63,108 nt of DNA, from assembly GCA_021845925.1 (NCBI GenBank), contig JAJZUW010000010.1:1-63108 (forward strand), written 5' to 3'. The notes beneath the pieces are model-generated. The model worked only from the letters and a program-made list of their open reading frames with translations, did no database searches and was not told the origin of the DNA. Position numbers and translations under genes: made by a program. Below, piece by piece: positions 1 through 7,877 of this stretch; the stretch's first letter is position 1; every line of letters starts with the position of its first letter. The stretch comes from Pseudomonadota bacterium (GTDB taxonomy: Bacteria > Pseudomonadota > Gammaproteobacteria > Burkholderiales > Sulfuriferulaceae).

Positions 1-48
1 GCTGTGGTACCGGCGTTGGCGGGGTGGATAAGCGTCTGGAAGCATGTT

Positions 49-79
49 AAGTCCCCACTAAAAAAACAAGTGGGGACTT
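49..79. repeat. Perfect 11-bp inverted repeat (hairpin) before sspE
   Basis: The arms AAGTCCCCACT (49-59) and AGTGGGGACTT (69-79) are exact reverse complements around a 9-nt A-rich loop. The right arm ends in a short T run, so it could act as a weak terminator for an upstream transcript. It also lies exactly where the original start of sspE is expected: a TTG or GTG in the frame encoding the N-terminal HANETLL motif is at 70-81. It could therefore hide the ribosome-binding region or bind a regulator. The structure is seen directly; its function is inference. Confidence 0.6.
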
Positions 80-134
80 TGCACGCTAATGAAACCTTGT
101 TGAAGGTGGGGCGGCTGGCCGGTTACGCTTCTAT

Positions 135-2417
135 GTGCCTTACTACCAGCGCAACTACTCGTGGGACGAAGAGAACGCCACGAAGCTGATCGAGGATATT
201 TTCTCGAGCATCAAGCGCACGCTGATCAAGCCCGAGAACAGCATTTTCCTGGGCACGGTCATCCTCCACGACGAGAAGAATGTCCAGACAAACATCCACT
301 CGGACACGCCCAACCTTTTAACCAAGGTGGCGAATGTCGTCGACGGCCAGCAGCGCATTACCTCGATCGCGATGCTGGCCTGCGTGATCGCTGACCAGAT
401 TTCCTTGACGGTGCCAAAGCTCCGGGCGTTGGCCGGATCGGCGGCGGAGTTCGACGCGTTGGCGACTGAGCTGACCGATGAGTTGCCGAACATCCGCAAG
501 TTTTTTTCGGTTGAGATCACCAAGACCGGTGCTCAACCGGCGTTGAAGCCCAAGATCATCAGGGCGGGTGACGTGTCAGCAAACCCTGTGTCAGACCAGT
601 GGACCCTCAGCGGAGACATCAACAACTTCTATCGCTCCAACACTTCGAGCTTCCTCTCGAAGTTCATTGCGGGCATCGCGATCAATGCGATCCTGACCGA
701 CGAACGCGTGGGCTCGGTGCTGAGGGTCTTCCAGGAGAAGATCAGCGAAGAGATCCAAACGGCCGACGCTGGCCTGGCTAGCGGGCTTCTGTCAGCGAAT
801 GGCGTCGCCGACGGCAGCTTGCAAAACTTCATGGCCTATCCGCCGACGTGGACCAACTTGGCCGCTCTGCCGCCGGATGAGCAGTCGGTCTACTTCGGCG
901 GCATGCTGCTCTTGGCAGTTTGTTCGTTCTTGAAGAACTCGTGCCACCTCGTGGTGATCGAATGCTTGGACTTGGGCTTGGCCTTCGACATGTTCCAGTC
1001 GCTGAACGCGACGGGCACGCCTTTGACTGCGTTCGAGGTGTTCAAGCCGCAGATCGTCAAGGCTTGGGGCGCGGGCTACTCGACAGCGATCAAACCGCAG
1101 GTCGATCGGATCGAAAAGGTTTTCGAGACCGAGAGCAACTCGTCGGACAAGGAGGAGCTAACGGACAAAGTCATCGTGTCATCGGCCTTGGTCTTCAATG
1201 GATTGGAGCGGAGCCGGCGATTCAGCGAAGAGCGGGATTGGCTGACCGACACGCTGGAAGACTCGATGTTGGCTGGGGTTCCGACTCAGAAGTCGATTGA
1301 ATTCGTGACCTCGATCGCAGATCAGGCCGAATACTTTCTGATCTTCGTCAAGCCACGCAGATCGCCAAAGAACTCTGCGACTTTTGGCCTATGCAACCAT
1401 TTGATGGCCATGGGGCTCACTCAACAGCAGGCCGACCGGGCAGCGCTGTGCGTGTTCTATCTCAAGGATGCGGGGCACCAGTTCGCGCATTCGGTGTTGA
1501 GCGTTTTCTACGCGAAACTGCTTCGCTCCCATTCCAACGCGGCTGGCAGGGCCGCAGCCGCTGCCGAATTCGTGGCCGTGAGCGAGGCTACCGCCGCGTT
1601 CTTCACGCTCTACATGGGCGCGCAGCAGGGCCGCTTCCCTGATTCGGACTATCGAGCCTTGTTCCAGTCGACGGCCGGGAACATCTCCTTCGCCAATGGC
1701 GCTGCGAATCAGACAGCCGCCTTCGTCAAAGCGGCATTCAGGCAAGCATTGGAAAATCAGAAGATCTACAACGCCGCGAATCCGGTCGCTGCGCGCCAAA
1801 TCTGGGTAGACCTGGCTAAAGAGAACGCCTGGTATTCCAGAAAGGCGGTTTGCAGGTTTGCGCTGTTCGTCTCGGCCCATGACGCTGCGCCTGACATTGC
1901 CGCGGGCAACGAAGGACTCTTCACGAACGGGATGGCCAACTCTGCCGACCTGCTCAACTGCCGGGTCTGGCACTCGAGCAACTACGAGGTTATCGAGCAT
2001 GTCGCTACCCGGGATCAGCCAGCGTCGATCAAGTTCGCCTCCCATTTCGATACCACGATCTACCCAGGCAACTATTCGATCGTCGACAAGATCGGCAACC
2101 TGACTCTGCTCTCGGTGCCCGTGAACTCGTCGATCTATTCTGAATGGCCCGACAAAGTCTTCTACTATTGGAACCTCACCGCGCCGGGATCGACGGCCGC
2201 AGGCCCTACCGGAGCCGCACTCGCCGCCTCGCTCGGCATCGGCAGCGTGCCACCAGCCCTTTCGACCTTAGTTGCAGCGTCGAGCTACCTCTCGCATTTG
2301 GCGCCGCTTGCGTTCAGAGGACAGGGCGGCCTTCATTGGGACGCAGCTTTCATCGCTAAGCGCTCCGAGCACTTGTGCCAGCGCGTCTTCGACAAGCTCG
2401 ATGCCTGGTTGCGTTAG
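135..2417 (+). CDS. sspE: SspE-like DNA phosphorothioate-sensing defence effector (DUF262-DUF1524)
   Basis: The protein is a GmrSD-type effector. The N-terminal DUF262 part carries YYQRNYSW at its start and the nucleotide-binding VDGQQR motif near residue 68. The C-terminal DUF1524 nuclease part shows a catalytic-type EH (IEHVAT) followed by IGNLTLL and a conserved Asn. In known SspABCD-SspE systems this protein senses phosphorothioated DNA and nicks unmodified phage DNA using an NTP-stimulated activity. It converges on sspD with a 1-bp gap, which supports the assignment. The GTG at 135 has no Shine-Dalgarno sequence. The expected first ~18 residues (HANETLLKVGRLAG then RFY) are encoded upstream in two different frames, so the true gene probably began near 70-79 and now has a 1-nt deletion near 126. 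It may be a pseudogene or a sequence error; otherwise the domain is complete. Confidence 0.8.
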   Translation: MPYYQRNYSWDEENATKLIEDIFSSIKRTLIKPENSIFLGTVILHDEKNVQTNIHSDTPNLLTKVANVVDGQQRITSIAMLACVIADQISLTVPKLRALAGSAAEFDALATELTDELPNIRKFFSVEITKTGAQPALKPKIIRAGDVSANPVSDQWTLSGDINNFYRSNTSSFLSKFIAGIAINAILTDERVGSVLRVFQEKISEEIQTADAGLASGLLSANGVADGSLQNFMAYPPTWTNLAALPPDEQSVYFGGMLLLAVCSFLKNSCHLVVIECLDLGLAFDMFQSLNATGTPLTAFEVFKPQIVKAWGAGYSTAIKPQVDRIEKVFETESNSSDKEELTDKVIVSSALVFNGLERSRRFSEERDWLTDTLEDSMLAGVPTQKSIEFVTSIADQAEYFLIFVKPRRSPKNSATFGLCNHLMAMGLTQQQADRAALCVFYLKDAGHQFAHSVLSVFYAKLLRSHSNAAGRAAAAAEFVAVSEATAAFFTLYMGAQQGRFPDSDYRALFQSTAGNISFANGAANQTAAFVKAAFRQALENQKIYNAANPVAARQIWVDLAKENAWYSRKAVCRFALFVSAHDAAPDIAAGNEGLFTNGMANSADLLNCRVWHSSNYEVIEHVATRDQPASIKFASHFDTTIYPGNYSIVDKIGNLTLLSVPVNSSIYSEWPDKVFYYWNLTAPGSTAAGPTGAALAASLGIGSVPPALSTLVAASSYLSHLAPLAFRGQGGLHWDAAFIAKRSEHLCQRVFDKLDAWLR

Positions 2418-2418
2418 C

Positions 2419-3261
2419 TCACTTGTGGCAGACGGCGCAAGCGCCGTTGCCTTCATCCACGCCGTAGACATCATCGATGTCCTCGGGACAGGCCTTCACA
2501 GGCCGCAGAGGATTGAGGGGGATGGCTTTGCGAATGCGAGCGCGACGGATCTCGTATTCCGCTTCGATCTCCGCCACGCGCTCCGGTTGCTCCATGTCCC
2601 CAAGCGATTCGCCTTTTGACCAGGTGAACGGCGAGCCATGCTCCAAGGCGTCCTTTTCCAAGGCCTTGGCGGCTTCATAGGCCTCGGGATGCCGCTCCCT
2701 GAGGCGCACCCACTCGATCTTCTGTTGGAAGAAGCAGAAGGTGCAGCCGCTACGCGAGCGCCACTCGTAATACTTGGGATAGCCGACGCCGGAGTTCTCC
2801 AAGATGTCGATCACGCCCGCCTTGTCGATACCCGCCTCGCGGAAGGGGAACTTGACGAACAAGTTGTCAGCTTTGGCCGCGTAGCCTTCGCGATAGTCCT
2901 CGTCTGCCCGGATGGCGACGTATGAGGTGACCTTGTCGCCTGCGGCTAGCATGGGCCTCACCCATTCTTCAAAGGGGGCCAGCTTCAACTGTCGCGTACA
3001 CCAGCGCGAGTTGTGGTTAGGCAGAAAGTGGTTGTATTGGCGAAGCCAGAAGGTGAAGTTGCGTTTGGGGTTTAGCCTAGCAATCGGCTTGCCCAGGAAG
3101 CCCTCTAGCTTGCCCAAAAACTCCTCAACCTCGGGGAGTTCTTCTCCGGTATCGGTGAAGAAGTATTCGATATTGAGCTCGGGGTGGCGGTCGCGCATGT
3201 AGACAGCCAATGCGGCGCTGTCCTTGCCTCCAGATATCCCCAGAACGTGCCGCTCAGCCAT
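2419..3261 (-). CDS. sspD: SspD: PAPS-reductase-family sulfur-transfer ATP pyrophosphatase
   Basis: This 280-residue protein has the ATP-pyrophosphatase P-loop SGGKDSA at residues 10-16, the FFTDTGEE segment after it, and the RWCTRQLK motif of the PAPS reductase fold. Cysteines cluster in the middle (CTFCFF) and at the C terminus (CPED, CAVCHK), possibly for iron-sulfur or sulfur relay. In phosphorothioation systems this enzyme family adenylates the DNA backbone and passes sulfur from a cysteine desulfurase. It is the last gene of the sspBCD operon; its start overlaps the end of sspC by 8 nt, which suggests translational coupling. DndC is a relative, but DndC is larger and travels with DndB/D/E, which are absent here. 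Confidence 0.85.
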   Translation of the reverse strand: MAERHVLGISGGKDSAALAVYMRDRHPELNIEYFFTDTGEELPEVEEFLGKLEGFLGKPIARLNPKRNFTFWLRQYNHFLPNHNSRWCTRQLKLAPFEEWVRPMLAAGDKVTSYVAIRADEDYREGYAAKADNLFVKFPFREAGIDKAGVIDILENSGVGYPKYYEWRSRSGCTFCFFQQKIEWVRLRERHPEAYEAAKALEKDALEHGSPFTWSKGESLGDMEQPERVAEIEAEYEIRRARIRKAIPLNPLRPVKACPEDIDDVYGVDEGNGACAVCHK

Positions 3262-6200
3262 TGCTAGACTCCTTATCGATGGAGGCCAGCTTCATCCCGG
3301 CCTTGGCTAGGATCGCCAGCAAAACTTCCGTTCCCAAACCTTGGCCTTCCAGCATTGAGGCGACCTCGTCGGCCTTGGCCTCCACGGTCTTTCGATGGCG
3401 GTCCGGTATCGCGAAGGAGCGCGAGATCATCTTGGTGTCCGAGCCCGCGCCGATGACGACGGCGATGGCTTCGCTGTGCGATTTGCGGCCACGTACGGTC
3501 ACGAATGCTTCGGCCTCGCGGAAACGACGAGCGAACTTAGCGAGCTCCAAAATCGCCGCGTCGATGTGTCGGTCTACCCAGTCGCGCGGCGGTTTCTCCG
3601 CTGCTAAGCTCAGAATGCCTTCGAGAGACGCTCGACTTCCGTCGAAGTTGGCCAAACGCGTCGCGAATGCGTCCAGGCGCAAATCACCTGAGACGCCGGA
3701 GACGGAGCTGGCCCGCTCGCGCAAGGCGTCCAGATCGTCCGGACTTGCGTCGAGCGCTTCGAACATCTTGGTTTCGACCTCGCCAAGCATCCTTCCGTAG
3801 GCGCCGGCGAGTTCTTGCAGAGGTGCGCGCAGAGCCTCCACATAGGCTTTGCCATCGGCGGCACTTAGCAGAGAGGCCAGGTCGACGAACAAGATCTTGT
3901 GGGGGTCGCTGGCCTTCAATAGCATGTCGCGCATGTCCCTTGCCGTCTGCCCCAACCGCGAAGTCCGCCGAGCCCATTCGGGCAGATTGAAGACCATGGC
4001 CACCAGACCGCGAGCGGCCTCAAGAGGGTCGGCCGCCCCGGCGTTCTCGCCAATCTCCGCCAGCAACTTCGAGATGCCTTCGAGGATCCGGTTCTTGTCC
4101 TCGTCGATGGTCACCCAGCGTAGCGAGAAGCGATCGGGGTCTTGCAGACACTCGTCGATGTCGAAGTCGGTGAGCCTGGGCACAAACATCCCATCCTTGT
4201 AGACGGCGATGTTGGCCTTGTGGGCGAGCAGGAACGCCGTGAGGATCACTGGCTGGATGCCTAGCTTCATGCCGAAAGGCGGCGCGCTCCAAAGCGCGTA
4301 GATCTCATGGGCGCCTACGCGGGCGTTTGCGTCCGAGAAGAGGGCGCGCGTCGCGTCCCACAGCGGCTCAAAGCCTTCGGCGCACCCATCGCCGGGTTGC
4401 ATGCAGCGCCAGGCTCCGGATGAGTCTTGGCGGTGGAGTCCTGTGCTTCGCAGCAGGGTCTCGTAGAGTCCTCGCTCGGCGGGGAATCCCTCGAAGCCCA
4501 AGGCCTCTTGGCCTTCGGCGTTGATCATCGCGTGCAGCAGGTCGCGGCGAGCCTTCACGCTGTTGCTCGACACGCTGTCGCGGTTGACTAGTTCGCTCCA
4601 CACCGGTGGCGAGGCGCTGAACAGTTCTTTGGCAAGGCTGGATGCCACAGGCGAGAGCTTCGAGCCAAGTTCGACCATTTGCTCGGTTCCGTCATACCAC
4701 TTCGCGAGCGATACGGCAGCTTGGAGTTGATCTTCCAGGTCGGCTCGGGTCGCGGCAAGGCGTGCATAGACCTCGCGGCGTGCCACGGCGTCGCCCGAGA
4801 GTTCATGGCGATCTTTGACTTGTTCCAAGGCCACCAGCTCGGCGGAGAGTTCGGCGATGCGGGCGTGGTTGGTAGGGATGCCGACCATCACCGGCCACTG
4901 TTGAAGCTTTGAACAGGCCTGGGCGCGGGCGCGAGTAGCCATTGGGCTCATGCCCTTGCTCGGCAGCGCGAGGATGAAAGTCCCGAACTCGCCCTTCTTC
5001 GGGCGAAAGTCGGCGGCGATTTTCTCGGCCTGCTCGATGCTGCACAGCGAGAGCTCCATCCAGCGCATGGAGCCCGTCTCGTGATAGTGCCGCTTGGCTA
5101 CCACGGGATGCAGGCCCATAAGTTGGGCCAGGCGGGCATAGTCGATGCCAGGCGAGGCAGCCAGAGTTTGGGTGATGGCCGCGTCGATGTCGAAGTCGCT
5201 GCCCTCGAACACCGACCAAGCGCCGGTGTAGCTTTTGAAGAGCGCGACCTTGAGAGATGCAAGCTTTTGCAGCGCGGCGTCGAGATCCTCGCGCGTCTTG
5301 TCGAAGAAGAGCGAGGCAATGACCGCCGAGTCGGCCGCCAACCCCGATCCGTTGCGGAAGAGGTCGATGACCGCGATATTCTTGATCAGCGACACGAGCA
5401 AGGCGTCGCCAGTCTTGGCTTCAGTCCGCTCCACCGCTTCGACGGCTTGCGACCAGCGATGACCATCAGACGATGCGAGAATCGCCGGCTCGAGGTTCGA
5501 GCGCAGGTAATCCCAGTAATCGCTCGGGCGATACCAACTCGCGTCACTTTTGAGAGTCGAATTCAGGTAAGAGCGGAAGCCATGCGGCTCCACCGACGAC
5601 AAGAAGCCGAAGGTGCTGCGCTCGTTTTGCCCAAACTGCCGCTTGGAAATTGGGCCCAGCAGCGCGGCCATGGCCGGGTGCAGCGGCCAACAGGCCTCCA
5701 AGGCATTGGCGAAGTTCTGTCCCACAGCTGGCCGGCGCGAACGGATTGCTTCGGCGACGGCTATGGATGCATCACGCACCCATGGCGGGCGTTCCTTGGC
5801 TTCGATCGCGCGCCCGGTGAGTTCGACGACTTCGTCGCTCGCGGCAACGAAGGGTAAGTCGACATAGCGGCCTTGAACTTTGGCCCAGTCGTCGCGGGTG
5901 TCTATTCCTAGGCGCGCCGAATATTGCGCGAAGGATTGATGCAACACACCGACGACGACCAGGCGGCCTTCGGAGCGTGCGGCAGCCTCGGCGAGTTCTT
6001 GGAAGAAATAGACATCGTCCCCGGAACCCAAGGCGGAGGCTTCCAAGAATTTGCCCATCTCGTCAATGATGACCAGCGCGCCGTCATGCGGGCGGCTCTT
6101 GGCCTCTTCGAGCAGTTCGGCGATCAGCGACTGGGCGTTTGGCGTTGGGCTTGCTGCGACCGTCCTGCCTTGCGCGCGGCACAGCGCGGCATGTAGCTCC

Positions 6201-6589
6201 GCCACGATGCTGCCACGCCGACCGACGGACGGGACAAGCAGCCAGCCTTTGCGGACCGGGAATGCCTTGTCGAAAGAGGACTTAGGGTCCAGGTGCAAGG
6301 CTTCACGTGCTTTCGCTCGAAGATTCTTGTCGGGATGCAGCGCGCTCGCCAACGCGACGGCCAACGAGCTCTTGCCCCCGCCGAACGGGCCCGTCCAGGT
6401 GAAACAGCGTTGGTTGGTGCCGGAAAGCTGCTCGCACATGCCATCGATTACGGAAGCAGCAGTCGTGTGGCAGATGTAGCCGGCGAGGGCGTCGGCGCGG
6501 CCAATATCGGCATCGACGCGGATGGAGCGTTGGTATTGGCGCGAAATCTGGACAATGTCCGACAGCACCTCTCGCTTCTTGTCAATCAT
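3254..6589 (-). CDS. sspC: SspC: large P-loop ATPase of the phosphorothioation complex
   Basis: This 1111-residue protein has a Walker A motif GPFGGGKSS at about residues 67-75 and a Walker B motif ALVIIDE at about 171-177. The long C-terminal region has no motif I recognise. In SspBCD systems SspC is the ATPase that works with the SspB nickase and SspD to place single-strand phosphorothioates. It overlaps sspB upstream and sspD downstream by 8 nt each, so the three proteins are made from one tightly coupled transcript. The assignment rests on the P-loop, the size and the two flanking marker genes, not on whole-protein similarity that could be computed here. Confidence 0.82.
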   Translation of the reverse strand: MIDKKREVLSDIVQISRQYQRSIRVDADIGRADALAGYICHTTAASVIDGMCEQLSGTNQRCFTWTGPFGGGKSSLAVALASALHPDKNLRAKAREALHLDPKSSFDKAFPVRKGWLLVPSVGRRGSIVAELHAALCRAQGRTVAASPTPNAQSLIAELLEEAKSRPHDGALVIIDEMGKFLEASALGSGDDVYFFQELAEAAARSEGRLVVVGVLHQSFAQYSARLGIDTRDDWAKVQGRYVDLPFVAASDEVVELTGRAIEAKERPPWVRDASIAVAEAIRSRRPAVGQNFANALEACWPLHPAMAALLGPISKRQFGQNERSTFGFLSSVEPHGFRSYLNSTLKSDASWYRPSDYWDYLRSNLEPAILASSDGHRWSQAVEAVERTEAKTGDALLVSLIKNIAVIDLFRNGSGLAADSAVIASLFFDKTREDLDAALQKLASLKVALFKSYTGAWSVFEGSDFDIDAAITQTLAASPGIDYARLAQLMGLHPVVAKRHYHETGSMRWMELSLCSIEQAEKIAADFRPKKGEFGTFILALPSKGMSPMATRARAQACSKLQQWPVMVGIPTNHARIAELSAELVALEQVKDRHELSGDAVARREVYARLAATRADLEDQLQAAVSLAKWYDGTEQMVELGSKLSPVASSLAKELFSASPPVWSELVNRDSVSSNSVKARRDLLHAMINAEGQEALGFEGFPAERGLYETLLRSTGLHRQDSSGAWRCMQPGDGCAEGFEPLWDATRALFSDANARVGAHEIYALWSAPPFGMKLGIQPVILTAFLLAHKANIAVYKDGMFVPRLTDFDIDECLQDPDRFSLRWVTIDEDKNRILEGISKLLAEIGENAGAADPLEAARGLVAMVFNLPEWARRTSRLGQTARDMRDMLLKASDPHKILFVDLASLLSAADGKAYVEALRAPLQELAGAYGRMLGEVETKMFEALDASPDDLDALRERASSVSGVSGDLRLDAFATRLANFDGSRASLEGILSLAAEKPPRDWVDRHIDAAILELAKFARRFREAEAFVTVRGRKSHSEAIAVVIGAGSDTKMISRSFAIPDRHRKTVEAKADEVASMLEGQGLGTEVLLAILAKAGMKLASIDKESSNG

Positions 6590-7505
6590 AGGCGCGCCTG
6601 ATCATGTTCTTGATGTCTTCCTTGGACAGATCCTTGCGGTGAATTTGGCGAAGGCCCGCCGAATCAGTCCACTCGACCTTGCGCCCGGTGAAGTCCGAGA
6701 GAGCAATCAGTCGTTGGGCGATCGACTCCTCGTCGAGCTTGAAGACCCGTCCTGGCGAGCCTTCCGCATAGGCCACGGTTTCGAAGGCCAGCGAACTTTG
6801 CCCCTCGGCCTCCCGATTCCAGAAATCGACCAAGGCATAGGCGAAGATGCCGTTGTGCAGCGAAGCCTTCGGACCGCGGCGAAAAGCGTATTGGCCTTTG
6901 TGAACTTCATGCAGCAGGCCCAATTCGCCCAAAAGCGGCTCAGCAAAATCCTCAGGGGAGCCGCCCGCTGAGCGCGGTGCGTAACTGCGAAGGCACGTCT
7001 CCAGGTCGCGCGAGATCGTGGAGGCCGACAGTCGATGCTTCGGGTCGAGCTCGCGCGCGTAGCGAGTCAAAGGATCCTCTAGCTCTTGGCGGGTGAAGGT
7101 CGGGGACGTCACATGGTTGAACAGCCAATGCCAAGTTGTCGAGCGAAAGCAGCGACCTGCGAGCTGCCAATGGGCGAGCCATGCCGTCGAGGGGCTCTCA
7201 GCGTAGGGGTCGAGTCCGCCGTTACTCAAGATCTCCTTGGCAAGACCGCGAATGCGGAAACTGTCGCCGTCCTCGAACATTACGCCGCAAGCCAAGGCCC
7301 AATGGCGAATTGATGCTACCATGTTCTTGCCTACGCCGAAATCCGCGATGGCCTTCTCGTCGACGAAAGTCGATCTGCGAATCAACCCGTCATCGATCGC
7401 TTGGTCGAATACCTTTTTGAGCCACATTTGACGTAGGGGAAACGTCTCGTGACCCGAAAAATAGACAGGCACTCCCCGACGGAGTTTGGAAGTAGCGTTT
7501 TTCAT
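6582..7505 (-). CDS. sspB: SspB: DUF4007 nicking component of the phosphorothioation system
   Basis: This 307-residue protein is a typical DUF4007 member: it begins with the hallmark YFSGHETFPLR segment near residue 15, then WLKK and a GVGKNMV motif near 80. SspB of characterised systems is a DNA nickase whose activity is needed to insert sulfur at 5'-CCA-type sites in one strand. It is the first gene of the operon. The ATG at 7505 has no Shine-Dalgarno sequence and sits only 7 nt from a good -10 box, which points to a leaderless mRNA. The next upstream region is a non-coding island boundary. No sspA is seen, so sulfur is presumably supplied by a desulfurase encoded elsewhere. Confidence 0.85.
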   Translation of the reverse strand: MKNATSKLRRGVPVYFSGHETFPLRQMWLKKVFDQAIDDGLIRRSTFVDEKAIADFGVGKNMVASIRHWALACGVMFEDGDSFRIRGLAKEILSNGGLDPYAESPSTAWLAHWQLAGRCFRSTTWHWLFNHVTSPTFTRQELEDPLTRYARELDPKHRLSASTISRDLETCLRSYAPRSAGGSPEDFAEPLLGELGLLHEVHKGQYAFRRGPKASLHNGIFAYALVDFWNREAEGQSSLAFETVAYAEGSPGRVFKLDEESIAQRLIALSDFTGRKVEWTDSAGLRQIHRKDLSKEDIKNMIRRAYD

Positions 7506-7511
7506 ATTTAC

Positions 7512-7543
7512 AGTATAGCACTAACTGGTGGATTCCTCCAGTT
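7512..7543 (-). promoter_or_regulatory. ssp operon promoter with palindromic operator
   Basis: On the minus strand a TATACT -10 box lies at 7517-7512. Immediately upstream, 7523-7543 is a 21-bp palindrome with half-sites AACTGGTGG and CCTCCAGTT around ATT, with a single mismatched pair. The palindrome occupies the -10/-35 spacer, where a bound repressor would block polymerase. No regulator gene is adjacent in the window. The sequence symmetry is seen; the promoter/operator role is inferred. Confidence 0.55.
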
Positions 7544-7877
7544 CAACCGTCTCGAGAGTAGTGTTGTATAAATAAACAGCGCCACTTTGTATAGTGCGGC
7601 GGGGATTTTCAGTCTTAGCGCCGCATTCAATCGTCCCGTTTGTAAGCCTCAGTCAGCTTATGCCTGCGACCTGAGCGGCATCCGCTGTCGATGCGCCGCT
7701 TGGCCAATCAGGTGGCTTTTCCGATGCTGTCCACTCCGAACCGACTCCATTTCCACCATCCCTGCCTATTTTCTAAGCGAATCCCAGCACAGTTGCAAGT
7801 CTTTATGAGATTTCAGTGTTATTTCATAATGAGATTTTTGCTAGATGTTTGATTTGACGGGGAGCAGAATTTCATGT
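7544..7877. other. Non-coding boundary between defence island and efflux operon
   Basis: There is no convincing gene in this 334-bp stretch. A 73-codon open frame on the plus strand (7587-7808) has no family features. The octamer TGAGATTT occurs at 7806, 7830 and inside the end of the efflux gene at 7882, and GATTTGACG occurs at 7851 and 7884. This may be a trace of a duplication or insertion event at the island edge. No tRNA or integrase is seen. Confidence 0.5.

Noticed and set aside
2419-3261. Assignment of the PAPS-reductase gene as DndC of a Dnd system
   Set aside because: DndC is larger and occurs with DndB, DndD and DndE; here the partners are DUF4007 and a P-loop ATPase, as in Ssp.
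7587-7808. 73-codon open frame between sspB and the efflux genes
   Set aside because: No family pattern, no ribosome-binding site, unusual composition.
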